Below, in pieces: positions 30,697 to 38,982 of a DNA stretch of 64,000 nucleotides. Every line of letters starts with the position of its first letter. Within the stretch, counting starts at the first letter, position 1. The notes under the pieces were generated by a model. It saw nothing but the letters and a program-made list of their open reading frames with translations, was not told the origin of the DNA and ran no database searches. Origin of the DNA: Shinella kummerowiae (lineage in GTDB: Bacteria > Pseudomonadota > Alphaproteobacteria > Rhizobiales > Rhizobiaceae); the NCBI RefSeq assembly GCF_009827055.1, contig NZ_WUMK01000004.1:124001-188000 (forward strand), given 5' to 3'. A program made the translations under genes and the position numbers.

Positions 30697-31368
30697 CTAC
30701 GTGCCGGCGGCGCGTTCCTTCGCCTTCACGGCGACGATCTCGCGGAAGGCATTCGTCAGCACGTCGACCGACTGCGCACCCATCACCGCATATTTGTTGT
30801 CGATGATGAAGCAGGGCACGCCGGTGACGCCCATGTCGCGGGCCATGCCGATCTCTTCCTTGACCGCGTCGACATCGGCGCCGGCGGAGAACAGCGCACT
30901 CACCACGGCGCGATCCATGCCGTTGTTTTCCGCAATGTCGAGCAACACCGCGCGGTCGCCGACATTGCGGCCCTCTTCAAAATAGGCCTTGAACAGGGCC
31001 ATCGCCACGCGGCTCTGGATGTCCGGGCTCTCGATCATCGCCCAGCGCAGGAGGCGGTGGGCATCCAGCGTGTTCGGGCTGACCGTCACCGCCGGGAAAT
31101 CGAAATCGATACCGTCCTCATGGCCGAGATCCGTCAGCATCTTATGCGCGCGCTCGACAGCGTCGGCGCCGCCGAGCTTTTCGGCGAGGTGTTTCTTGTG
31201 GTCGACGCCCTCGGCGGGCATGTCCGGATTGAGCTGGTAGGGACGGAACGTCACGGCCACGGCAACGTCGCCCTTGACGTTGTCGATCGCTTTCTCAAGC
31301 CGTTTCTTGCCGAGATAGCACCAGGGGCAAACGACGTCCGAAACGACATCGATCGTAATGGCTTCCAT
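30697..31368 (-). CDS. DsbA-family (FrnE-like) thiol oxidoreductase
   Basis: From ATG 31368 (AAGGAAAT upstream) the protein has 223 residues. It has an N-terminal thioredoxin strand, CPWC active site (VCPWCYLG), an inserted helical domain, and the cis-proline segment GVTGVPCFII near residue 180. No signal peptide is present, so it acts in the cytoplasm like FrnE and 2-hydroxychromene-isomerase relatives. An upstream frame to 31413 lacks a ribosome site. The specific substrate is unknown. Confidence 0.9.
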   Translation of the reverse strand: MEAITIDVVSDVVCPWCYLGKKRLEKAIDNVKGDVAVAVTFRPYQLNPDMPAEGVDHKKHLAEKLGGADAVERAHKMLTDLGHEDGIDFDFPAVTVSPNTLDAHRLLRWAMIESPDIQSRVAMALFKAYFEEGRNVGDRAVLLDIAENNGMDRAVVSALFSAGADVDAVKEEIGMARDMGVTGVPCFIIDNKYAVMGAQSVDVLTNAFREIVAVKAKERAAGT

Positions 31369-31503
31369 CCGGATTTCCTTTCGAGATACCGGAAATTTCC
31401 GGCATATGCACATTGACGCGGTACCTGACCGCCGAGATAGGCCGACCCGGCGAGGCTTTCAACAGGTTACCATAAAGTACCCGTAATTCTGGGGATGTCC
31501 TCT

Positions 31504-33315
31504 TTATTGTGCCTTCTCGTCCCACCATACGGGTAACTGGAAGCCCCAGAGCGGCGTCATCTCGGGACGGCCGATATGTTTGTTGCGCGCAATCCATTGT
31601 TCGCCCAGATGATAGAGCGGCACAATGTAATTGCCGGAAAGCAGCATCCGATCCTGGAGACGGACGGCAGATTGAAAATCCTCTGCCGTGCGGGCGGCGA
31701 GAATGGCTGCCATGACACGGTCGATATCGGCATCGGCGACGCCTGCGAAATTCTCGCTGCCTTCGATATCCCGCGCCTGCGTTCCCCAGCGGCGCACCTG
31801 TTCGAGACCCGGCGACAGGGAGGACAGGAAGGCTTTCATGATGACGTCGTAGTCAAAAGTCTGGCTGCGGCTCTGGTATTGCGAATCATCGACGGTTCTA
31901 AGGCTTACCCGGACACCCAGGGCGGCTAGGAAACGCTGGTAGGCGAGGGCGAGTTTTTCCTGATCGGCGTTCTGTGTCATGATTTCGAAGGCCAGCGGCT
32001 TGCCGGAGGCATCGACCATGCGGCCGTCCTTGATCGAGTAACCCGCCTTCTGGAAATGCGTCATCGCCTCCCGCAGAACCTTGCGGTCACGGCCCGAACC
32101 GTCGGTCACCGGAAGGCGATGCGTGCCGGCGAGCACGGACGGATCGATCTTGTTCACCGCGTCGCCGATGATGTCGCGTTCGCGTGCGTCGATCGGCACA
32201 TTGAGCGATGACAGTGCCGAATTCTGCCAGAAGCTTTCCGTGCGCGTATAGGCGTTTTCAAACAGGGTCCGGTTGACCCACTCGAAATCGAAAACGAGCG
32301 AGAGCGCCTTGCGCAATTCCGCGTTCTGGAAGACGGGCCTTCGCGTATTGAAGACGAAGCCGAACATGACCGGCGGCAGTTTCGATTTCACGGCGTCCTT
32401 GACGACCGTGCCGGAGTGGACCGCGGGAAAATCGTAACCGCGCGCCCATTTCGTCGGATTGCCTTCCTGGTAGACGTCGATCACGCCCTTCTTGAAGGCT
32501 TCGAACAATGAATTGTCCTGCAGGAAATATTCGACGGATATCTCGTCGTAATTGTCGAAACCGACTTTCGAGGGAATGTCCTTGCCCCAGTAGTTCGGAT
32601 CGCGCTCGTAGACGATGCGTTCGCCCGGCTTCACGGCCTTGACCTTGTAGGGGCCGGAGCCGAGCGGCAAGGCGAGCGAAGACCGGTCGAAGGTTTCCAC
32701 GTCGATCGCGTGTTTCGGCAGGATCGGCGAGAAGGCGATCAGCAGCGGAGCCTCGCGGTCGCCCTTGTCGTTGAAGGTGAAGCGGACACTGTGCTCGCCG
32801 GTCTTTTCGAGTTTCTCGACGGTGTTCAGCCGGATGCTGAACGGCGCACGGCCCTTGTCGCGCATCAGTTCGAAGGTGAAGATAACGTCTTCCGGCGTGA
32901 CCGGTTTTCCGTCTGCCCAGCGCGCCTTCGGGTTGAGATGAAATTCGATGAAGCTGCGGTCGTCGTCCCACTCGACGCTTTCCGCGAGCAGGCCGTACAT
33001 GGAGAACGCTTCGTCGCGCGAGCGCACCATCAGCGATTCGTAGACGAGATTGCCGAATTCGGGGTCCCACATGCCGCGCGCCGTCGTGCGCATGCTTTTC
33101 AGGATGAAAGGATTGAGGCTGTCGAAGGTGCCGACGACGCCATAGGAAATGCGGCCGCCCTTCTTCACGTCCGGATTGACGTAGCTGAAGTGCTTGTAGT
33201 CCGGCGGGAGAGCCGGGTCGCCGTGCATGGCAATTCCGTGGACGGGGGCGGCATGGCCAAGGCTGGCGGGCAGGCCGATGAGGCAGGCCGCAAAGGCCAT
33301 CAAGAAGGGACGCAA
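31504..33315 (-). CDS. YejA-like extracellular peptide-binding protein (SBP family 5)
   Basis: I place the start at TTG 33315, since GAGGAG lies six bases upstream and the protein then begins with a good signal peptide ending near GHA; the first ATG is 33300. The mature part starts HGIAMHGDPALPPDYKHF and runs about 580 residues with family 5 blocks: GTFDSLNPF, WADGKPVTPEDV, LPLGSGPYKV and RDPNYWGKDIP. YejA-type proteins deliver peptides or microcin-like compounds to an ABC importer. No permease or ATPase genes are adjacent, so it is an orphan here. Confidence 0.87.
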   Translation of the reverse strand: MRPFLMAFAACLIGLPASLGHAAPVHGIAMHGDPALPPDYKHFSYVNPDVKKGGRISYGVVGTFDSLNPFILKSMRTTARGMWDPEFGNLVYESLMVRSRDEAFSMYGLLAESVEWDDDRSFIEFHLNPKARWADGKPVTPEDVIFTFELMRDKGRAPFSIRLNTVEKLEKTGEHSVRFTFNDKGDREAPLLIAFSPILPKHAIDVETFDRSSLALPLGSGPYKVKAVKPGERIVYERDPNYWGKDIPSKVGFDNYDEISVEYFLQDNSLFEAFKKGVIDVYQEGNPTKWARGYDFPAVHSGTVVKDAVKSKLPPVMFGFVFNTRRPVFQNAELRKALSLVFDFEWVNRTLFENAYTRTESFWQNSALSSLNVPIDARERDIIGDAVNKIDPSVLAGTHRLPVTDGSGRDRKVLREAMTHFQKAGYSIKDGRMVDASGKPLAFEIMTQNADQEKLALAYQRFLAALGVRVSLRTVDDSQYQSRSQTFDYDVIMKAFLSSLSPGLEQVRRWGTQARDIEGSENFAGVADADIDRVMAAILAARTAEDFQSAVRLQDRMLLSGNYIVPLYHLGEQWIARNKHIGRPEMTPLWGFQLPVWWDEKAQ

Positions 33316-33589
33316 GGGGATCTCCTCGTGGGGTCCGGATGATTCTTGACCATTATACCCGCTGGAACGGGGACAGCAGTGTGGCAAGTGAGGGAAATCG
33401 AATGTGTGCGGGATTTTCGCAAGAAAAGCTGGATATCCGCAGCCGCCCATTGTAACAGGGTTCGCCGAAGCGGGTCATGCAAATGCCTCAATTCGCCGAC
33501 AGGAGAGCGCACGGCTGACCAAATGCCCGAGAGGGGCTCAAGGAGGGGCGTCGTCGCTCCGGCACCGGATTTCAGGAGACCGAACTCGT

Positions 33590-34216
33590 ATGATCTTCAC
33601 ATCGCACCTCATCAAGCGGACCGTGCTTTCCGCCTTTGCTGCTAGCGTCGCCCTGGCGGCTGCGCCGTCTGCATCGTTTGCACAGCAGCAGGCCGCTCCG
33701 CCGAAGGGCTGGTTCAAGGTCTGCACCAAGCAGGAAGACAATGACGTCTGCATCGTGCAGAACCTGCTGGCGGCCAACAGCGGCCAGCTGATCACGGCTG
33801 TCGGCCTCATCACCGTCACCGGCAAGACCAACCGCAAGATCATGCAGGTCTCGGTCCCGAGCGCACGCCTCATCCCGCCGGGCATCCAGATGCAGATCGA
33901 CGGCGGCAAGGGCCAGAAGCTCGATTACGCCATCTGCATGCCCGACAAGTGCGTTGCCGAAGTGCTTCTGACGGACCAGATGATCGCCAGCCTCAAGAAG
34001 GGCGGCGAACTCGTCCTGACCTCGATCAACTTCCAGCGTGCGCCGAACCCGATCAAGATCTCGCTTGAGGGCTTCACCGGCGTGTTCGACGGCGAGCCGA
34101 TCGAGCAGTCGAAGCTCGAAGAGCGCCAGCGCCTGCTGCAGGAAGAAATGCAGAAGAAGGCTGAAGAGGCCCGCAAGAAGCTCGAGGACGCCCAGAAGGC
34201 AGCCAAGAGCCAGTAA
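33590..34216 (+). CDS. Invasion-associated locus B (IalB) family protein
   Basis: From ATG 33590 (AGGAGA upstream) the protein has 208 residues with a signal peptide ending at SFA. The IalB fold is recognised by GWFKVC, CIVQN, RLIPPGIQMQIDGG, YAICMPDKCVAEV and a SLEGFTGVFD strand; four cysteines probably make two disulfides. The last 35 residues are a charged coiled coil (EERQRLLQEEMQKKAEE). Founding members aid host-cell entry in Bartonella, while most rhizobial relatives are uncharacterised periplasmic proteins. Confidence 0.9.
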   Translation: MIFTSHLIKRTVLSAFAASVALAAAPSASFAQQQAAPPKGWFKVCTKQEDNDVCIVQNLLAANSGQLITAVGLITVTGKTNRKIMQVSVPSARLIPPGIQMQIDGGKGQKLDYAICMPDKCVAEVLLTDQMIASLKKGGELVLTSINFQRAPNPIKISLEGFTGVFDGEPIEQSKLEERQRLLQEEMQKKAEEARKKLEDAQKAAKSQ

Positions 34217-34240
34217 GCCTCACGGCGACCAAGACATTAA

Positions 34241-34266
34241 AACCCGGCCAAGAGCCGGGTTTTTTG
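34241..34266 (+). terminator. Rho-independent terminator after IalB gene
   Basis: AACCCGGC (34241-34248) pairs with GCCGGGTT (34254-34261) and runs directly into six or more T. Confidence 0.92.
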
Positions 34267-34379
34267 TATGTGGAGCCTGGCCGACACGATCGGGCTTTGC
34301 GGAATCGGCGGGGCGCTTTATATCTGCACGACTGTTCTGGACTAAAAGGGGTGGTTCGGGACGGAGGAGGGGAACATTC

Positions 34380-35123
34380 TTGCGCAAAGGCTTGCTTGAA
34401 ACCGTCATCAGCGGGATGAACACGCGTACCAGCCACGCGCAGGTCGTCAACGAATTGGGCAGGGCTATCATCGCGGGGGATTATCCCGTCGGGGCAACGC
34501 TGCCGGGCGATGCCGAGCTTGCCGCCCGCTTCAAGGTTTCCCGCACCGTCCTGCGTGAGGCGATGAAGACGCTCGCGGCCAAGGGCCTTGTGGTGCCGCG
34601 CGCGCGCATCGGCACCCGCGTGACGCCGAGCATGCAATGGAACCTCTTCGACAGCGATATCCTCACCTGGTACTTCGCCGTCGGCGTCAACGAAGACTTT
34701 CTGCTGCATCTTTCCGAGGTGCGGCTTGCCTTCGAGCCGCATGCGGCGGCGCTTGCGGCACGGCACGCTTCGGAGGCGGATATCAGCCAGATGATGCGCC
34801 TTGCCGTCGCCATGGGCGATCCCGAGCATACGGCCGAAACGCTCGCCGTAGCCGACCTGAAATTCCACCTGGCCGTGCTCGAGGCCTCGCGCAATCCCTT
34901 CCTGCGCACGCTGGGCAGCCTCATCGAGGCCGGGCTTGTCGGTGTCTTCAAGCTGAGTTCACCCGCCGCCGACCGCGGCAAGATCAGCGATGTGTCGACC
35001 AGCCATATCCGCATCGTCGAGGAAATCGACAAACGCGACGAGGACGGCGCACGGCGCGCGATGGAAAACGTCATTCGGGTTGGACGCGAGCGGGTGGTTG
35101 AGGCCCTGCGCAGCGACGACTAG
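34380..35123 (+). CDS. GntR/FadR-family transcriptional regulator
   Basis: From TTG 34380, nine bases after GGAGGAGG, the protein has 247 residues; ATG 34416 is the alternative. The winged helix-turn-helix (about 15-85) has GATLPGDAELAARFKVSRTVLREAMKTL-type spacing. The FCD effector domain follows, with metal-binding-type HASEAD, DLKFHLAVLEASRNP and SHIRIVEEI helices containing conserved His residues. Regulators with the VTPSMQWNLFDSDILTW linker typically sense sugar acids. Its target genes are not adjacent: the next gene is a convergent antiporter with no gap. Confidence 0.9.
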   Translation: MRKGLLETVISGMNTRTSHAQVVNELGRAIIAGDYPVGATLPGDAELAARFKVSRTVLREAMKTLAAKGLVVPRARIGTRVTPSMQWNLFDSDILTWYFAVGVNEDFLLHLSEVRLAFEPHAAALAARHASEADISQMMRLAVAMGDPEHTAETLAVADLKFHLAVLEASRNPFLRTLGSLIEAGLVGVFKLSSPAADRGKISDVSTSHIRIVEEIDKRDEDGARRAMENVIRVGRERVVEALRSDD

Positions 35124-36914
35124 TCAGGTCGACGACGGCTGGGCGAGATCCAGTTCGCCCTGCGCGCCATTTTCCGGGCGATGTCCCTTTTGCCCATCGC
35201 CGGCAAGCAGCCGATCGGCCATTGCCGCGGCAAGCTCCTCCTTGGCAAGAACGATGTGATTGGCGCCGAATTGTCGGAGGTGATCGGCCTCGGCCTGAGA
35301 ATTCGCCCGCGCCACGATGTTGATCGCGCCATTGGCGGCCCGCGCTTGCTCGATCAGCGTACCGGCGGCAAATGCATCCGGAAGGGCGGTCACGAACCAT
35401 CGCGCGGCGGCAATATTGGCTTGTGCGAGCACGCCACGGCTTCCGGCCGGCTCGCCGATCGCCTCGGTACCTCCATCGCGCAACTCTTCCGCCACGCCGG
35501 CCCGCTCCTCGATGACGAGCAGGGGAATGCCGGCCGCCCGCAACTGATCGACGATGCGTTTGCCGACCCGGCCATAGCCCACCACCACCGCATGGTCGGT
35601 GAGTGTCGTCGGCTCCGGCACATCCTGCGCAGGCTCGTCCGGCGGCGGCGCCACGTTTTCGTCTCCTGCCGGTTCCGACGCGGTTGGGGCCGTGTCGAGC
35701 TTGGCACCATAATGATCGACCGCGAGGAAGAGCAGGGGATTGACGAGGATCGAAAACAAGGCGCCCGCAACAATGAGATCCTGCGCGACGGGCGGCAACA
35801 GGTCGAGGCCTACACCCAGAACGACGAGAATGAAGGAGAATTCGCCGACCTGCGCCAGACTGGCGGCGATGGTCAGCGCGATCGTGCGCGGATAGCCGAA
35901 TGCCTTGACGATCAGATAGGCCGCCGCCGACTTGATGAAGACGATCGTCACGATGGTCGCGAAGATGGCCAGCGGCCGTTCGATCAGGTTGACCGGATTG
36001 AACAGCATGCCGACGGAGACGAAGAACAGAACAGCGAAGGCATCGCGCAACGGCAGTGTTTCGCGCGCGGCCTGCTGGCTTAGCTGCGATTCGGCCAGCA
36101 CCATGCCGGCAAAGAACGCGCCCAGCGCGAAGGAGACACCGAAGAGTTTAGCCGAACCGTAGGCGACACCAAGCGCGATGGCGAGAACCGCAAGGCGGAA
36201 AAGCTCCCGCGAGCCGGTATGCGCGACATAGTGCAGGATCATCGGAATGACCTTGCGCCCGACGATGAGCATCAGCGCGATGAAGGCGGATACCTTGAGC
36301 GCGGTGACGCCGACCGCCGTCCACACCGAACCGATCCCCAGCGCCCGCGTCAGTTCTGGATCGACATTGGCGGTCTGCGCCGTACCGCCCAGCACGCCCG
36401 CGAGCGGCGGCAGGAGCACGAGCGTCAAAACCATCACCAGGTCCTCGACGATCAGCCAGCCGACCGCGATACGGCCTTTTTCCGTCTCCACCATGCGGCG
36501 CTCCTGCAGCGCGCGCAGCAACACCACGGTACTGGCGACGGACAGCGACAGGCCGAACACGAAGCCGCTGCCCGCCGACCAGCCCATTGCGAGCGCAAGC
36601 AGCAGGCCAAAGACGGTCGCCACCGCGATCTGACCGATTGCACCCGGAATGGCGATCGCCCGGACCGACAGCAGATCCTTCAGGGAGAAATGCAGGCCGA
36701 CACCGAACATCAGCAGGATGACGCCGATCTCCGCCAGTTCGTTTGCGAGATTCTGGTCCGCGACGAAGCCCGGTGTGAACGGGCCGATGATGACGCCCGC
36801 CAATAGGTAGCCGGCTATCGGTGGCAGGCGGAAGCGATGCGCCACCAGTCCCGCCGTGAAAGCGAGGCAGATACCGGCAACCAGGGTTGCGATCAACGGT
36901 GTCGCGTGGGGCAA
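35124..36914 (-). CDS. ybaL: KefB/YbaL-type monovalent cation:proton antiporter
   Basis: The 596-residue protein has a CPA2 Na/H-exchanger membrane domain of about 12 helices (residues 7-390), with GYLLAGVIIGPFTPG, GVILLMFGVGLHFSLKDL and a SLAQVGEFSFIL helix. A linker rich in Glu and Pro leads to an RCK/TrkA-N domain (about 440-560), recognised by HAVVVGYGRVGKRIV. It likely exports K+ under stress control by nucleotide binding. The start is TTG 36914, matching the family N terminus PHATPLIATLVAG. Its stop abuts the GntR stop. Confidence 0.92.
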   Translation of the reverse strand: MPHATPLIATLVAGICLAFTAGLVAHRFRLPPIAGYLLAGVIIGPFTPGFVADQNLANELAEIGVILLMFGVGLHFSLKDLLSVRAIAIPGAIGQIAVATVFGLLLALAMGWSAGSGFVFGLSLSVASTVVLLRALQERRMVETEKGRIAVGWLIVEDLVMVLTLVLLPPLAGVLGGTAQTANVDPELTRALGIGSVWTAVGVTALKVSAFIALMLIVGRKVIPMILHYVAHTGSRELFRLAVLAIALGVAYGSAKLFGVSFALGAFFAGMVLAESQLSQQAARETLPLRDAFAVLFFVSVGMLFNPVNLIERPLAIFATIVTIVFIKSAAAYLIVKAFGYPRTIALTIAASLAQVGEFSFILVVLGVGLDLLPPVAQDLIVAGALFSILVNPLLFLAVDHYGAKLDTAPTASEPAGDENVAPPPDEPAQDVPEPTTLTDHAVVVGYGRVGKRIVDQLRAAGIPLLVIEERAGVAEELRDGGTEAIGEPAGSRGVLAQANIAAARWFVTALPDAFAAGTLIEQARAANGAINIVARANSQAEADHLRQFGANHIVLAKEELAAAMADRLLAGDGQKGHRPENGAQGELDLAQPSST

Positions 36915-36936
36915 TGCACGATCCCGGTTTCTATGG

Positions 36937-36966
36937 GAGAATTTCAGCGGATCGCAGAAAATTCTC
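36937..36966 (-). promoter_or_regulatory. AT-rich inverted repeat upstream of antiporter gene
   Basis: GAGAATTT (36937-36944) and AAATTCTC (36959-36966) form an 8-bp inverted repeat with a 14-nt spacer, 23 bases before the antiporter start. It could be an operator or part of the 5' leader. The regulator is unknown. Confidence 0.35.
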
Positions 36967-37024
36967 TATAATTCAAGAGGATAGGGTATCGTCGCCGGTT
37001 TTTGCGTGCAAGGCGGAAAATGCA

Positions 37025-37372
37025 TCAGTCGTCGTTGCTGGCGTCCAGCTCTTCCGGCCGCTTGCCCTCGTCTACTGCGCGGGTGACAAGCTGGGCGGCG
37101 CCCATCGACTGATAAAGATTGAAAAGCGCCTCGCTCGCCCGCGCGGCAAGCCGGAACCATTCGCTGTTGCCGGCAATTGCGGGGTGGTGAAGAAGCTGGT
37201 CGTCGACCAGATCGAGCACGATGGAGGTGGTATGGACAGCCTCGTGGAAACCGAAGGTGCCGGACGCATAGTGGGAAAGCAGGACCGGCGGCGTCATGGC
37301 ACGTTCGGTGGCCAGAATGTCGAGCTGCTTCAGGCGTTCGTCTTCCAGTTCGATATCGGTGCTTTCCAACAT
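37025..37372 (-). CDS. Conserved-looking hypothetical protein
   Basis: The 115-residue soluble protein starts at ATG 37372, seven bases after GGAG; an ATG four codons upstream lacks such a site. It is acidic, mainly helical, and carries no signal peptide or membrane segment. A central VLLSHYASGTFGFHEAVHTTSIVLD region includes two histidines. I do not recognise a family. It follows the lipoprotein gene by 18 bp and may share its transcript. Confidence 0.65.
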   Translation of the reverse strand: MLESTDIELEDERLKQLDILATERAMTPPVLLSHYASGTFGFHEAVHTTSIVLDLVDDQLLHHPAIAGNSEWFRLAARASEALFNLYQSMGAAQLVTRAVDEGKRPEELDASNDD

Positions 37373-37390
37373 GGTCGTCTCCATTCGTTT

Positions 37391-37660
37391 CTAATCCCAG
37401 AGATACTCGATTCGAGTGTAACGACGGAGAAGAAGAAGCGAGCGATCCGGCTGAATTTGATAGGTCTCCACGACGCGGCGGCCACGCTTGTCGAAGAACG
37501 TGTGATCGAAGGTGCTGCCGATCGGGGCTTTCGTCAGCTTGCTGCGCGGCTGGCCGCCATAGGTGATGCTGCCCGGGATGGGCTCCACCGACGATGGGGC
37601 GCCGGTCGTACAGGCGGCAAGCAAGAGCACGGACAGAAGGGGCGGAACAAGACGGATCAT
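37391..37660 (-). CDS. Small lipoprotein
   Basis: From ATG 37660, with AAGGAGACC upstream, the protein has 89 residues. It has a signal sequence with lipobox LLAAC, so the cysteine should be lipidated. The mature part is about 70 residues, beginning with a Pro/Ser stretch and continuing with ITYGGQPRSKLTKAPIGSTF and a C-terminal RYTRIEYLWD strand, resembling other small rhizobial envelope lipoproteins. Function is unknown. Confidence 0.8.
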   Translation of the reverse strand: MIRLVPPLLSVLLLAACTTGAPSSVEPIPGSITYGGQPRSKLTKAPIGSTFDHTFFDKRGRRVVETYQIQPDRSLLLLRRYTRIEYLWD

Positions 37661-37713
37661 GATGGTCTCCTTGGGCATAGTCTAGCAGATCAGCGCGCGA
37701 CAACCATCATGAG

Positions 37714-37739
37714 AAACGGGCGGCCAAGGCCGCCCGTTT
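37714..37739. terminator. Terminator of the DUF992 gene
   Basis: AAACGGGCGGCC (37714-37725) pairs perfectly with GGCCGCCCGTTT (37728-37739) around a minimal loop, ten bases after the DUF992 stop. Confidence 0.85.
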
Positions 37740-37748
37740 TCATCCATA

Positions 37749-38273
37749 TCAGCCCTGCGGCGTCAATGTCACCGATGTGCCGGTTGCCGCCAGGTTGAGA
37801 CCGATCTGGCCGCTGATGCTGACCGTCTGCAGGTGGATCGACCCCGAGGTGCCGCCAACGAGCAGGTTGGTGCCGACGCCGAAGCCGAGGGTCGCCTCAG
37901 CCGTCGCGCCCTGGTAGAGGCCGCCAAGCGAACCCTGATGGTAGCCGGCCGTCGGCGCGAAGACCGCCCAGACGATGCGGCCCTGTGTGGTGAAGCCGAG
38001 GTCGACGCCCATCTTGCGGATGACGCCGGTGTAGGAATCGTGTGCGCCGCGGCTGGAGGAGAAGACGCAATCGACGGTCTTTGCCGAACCCAGCACGTAG
38101 CCGACTCCGCCGCCGACGTCGCAGGTCAGCATTCCGATCTTCACACCGCCCTGGTCGCCACGGTCGACATAGGTCGGCGCTTCTTCGCGGATAACCATAT
38201 CCGCCGCGCCGGCCGTCGTCGCGATAGCCTGCGCAAGGGTCAGCGCGAGGACTGTTCCGAGCTTCTTGTTCAT
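37749..38273 (-). CDS. DUF992 family exported protein
   Basis: From ATG 38273 (AAGGAG upstream) the protein has 174 residues with a signal peptide ending at AGA. The DUF992 core contains KIGMLTCDVGGGVGYVLGSAK, VDCVFSS, YTGVIRKMGVDLGFT and a glycine-rich GGLYQGATAEATLGFGVG strand set. Two cysteines could form a disulfide. The family is nearly restricted to alphaproteobacteria and has no known function. An upstream frame to 38444 overlaps another candidate gene and is not used. Confidence 0.88.
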   Translation of the reverse strand: MNKKLGTVLALTLAQAIATTAGAADMVIREEAPTYVDRGDQGGVKIGMLTCDVGGGVGYVLGSAKTVDCVFSSSRGAHDSYTGVIRKMGVDLGFTTQGRIVWAVFAPTAGYHQGSLGGLYQGATAEATLGFGVGTNLLVGGTSGSIHLQTVSISGQIGLNLAATGTSVTLTPQG

Positions 38274-38286
38274 CTGTGCACTCCTT

Positions 38287-38466
38287 CTAACAGGCACGAT
38301 AATGGCGAATCCGGCGAAATTGTTCCGGGTCGCACTGCATCTCATGGCGAAGATCGTGGCAGAGTGTAGGCAGGTAATCTTTTGATAACACATTGCAGGC
38401 GCCAACGGAGACAGCGTCCACCGGTTGAGGCTTTTCAACAACATATCCGGGGCAGGGCGGCTGCAT
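38287..38466 (-). CDS. Candidate cysteine-rich mini-protein, coupled to upstream gene
   Basis: This is a 59-residue frame whose ATG shares a base with the TGA of the 70-residue gene (TGATG), and whose TAG lies 13 bp before the DUF992 start. It has five cysteines and several histidines (PTLCHDLRHEMQCD). The tight packing between two genes suggests real translation. Codon use is less GC-rich at third positions than in neighbours, and no family is recognised, so it may still be spurious. Confidence 0.45.
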   Translation of the reverse strand: MQPPCPGYVVEKPQPVDAVSVGACNVLSKDYLPTLCHDLRHEMQCDPEQFRRIRHYRAC

Positions 38467-38678
38467 CACACCTGGTTGATCGTCGGCAGATGCGTGATCA
38501 CCTCGTCACGGCGCTTTTCGTCGAGACGCGCGATATGCTCGTTCCAGAACGCTTCGGCCGCGCGCGTCTCGTGCTTCCATTGGCGTGTGCTGAGGTGATT
38601 GTCGTCGATCTTCGCCAGCCGCCCTCCGCCGAGGCGAACATATTCTGCGGCAAGTTTTGCGGTCGATGTCTGTTCCAT
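38466..38678 (-). CDS. Small soluble hypothetical protein
   Basis: The 70-residue protein starts at ATG 38678 with a near-perfect AGGAGG six bases upstream; the longer frame to 38870 lacks support. It is charged and helical, with a basic RLAKIDDNHLSTRQWKHETRAAEAF middle and no cysteine or membrane segment. Its stop overlaps the next small frame. Family not recognised. Confidence 0.7.
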   Translation of the reverse strand: MEQTSTAKLAAEYVRLGGGRLAKIDDNHLSTRQWKHETRAAEAFWNEHIARLDEKRRDEVITHLPTINQV

Positions 38679-38734
38679 GGCGGCCTCCTGTGGTGGCCAA
38701 CCGAAACCCCGCATGCTGCCTGATTGTTCCGGCA

Positions 38735-38912
38735 ACAAAAAAGGCCGGGGCGAAACCGCACCGACCTTCCTCATCATCACCTGTTCACCAGTGCCAGTAC
38801 ATCCGTGGTCAAGGGCATCAGGTGATGCGGCCATCGCGAGCGGCAGATATTTTCCAGCGCTCATCAGCAAGGCCGATGACGGGTATATAGGAGGGCATTG
38901 TGTTCAAAACAA
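38735..38912 (-). ncRNA. Candidate small RNA with promoter and terminator
   Basis: The gene-free stretch 38679-38982 holds, on the minus strand, a -35-like TTGTTT (38907-38912), a 17-bp spacer and a -10-like TATATA (38884-38889). A hairpin follows, whose arms AAGGTCGG and CCGGCCTT (38761-38768 and 38741-38748, one G-T pair) end in six T. Initiation near 38877 would give an RNA of about 140 nt. An attenuating leader of the 70-residue gene downstream is the main alternative. Confidence 0.5.
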
Positions 38913-38982
38913 GTTCACGCCGTCTTAGATTGTTTAGGCTAAGTGATCGCGCCAGAAGCCACGTTTTAAAGGGGTGGAAAGC

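Noticed and set aside
36937-36966. Iron-response (Irr/ICE) box upstream of the antiporter
   Set aside because: The inverted repeat GAGAATTT/AAATTCTC has a 14-nt spacer and lacks the TTTAGAA-type core, so only an unspecified dyad is annotated.
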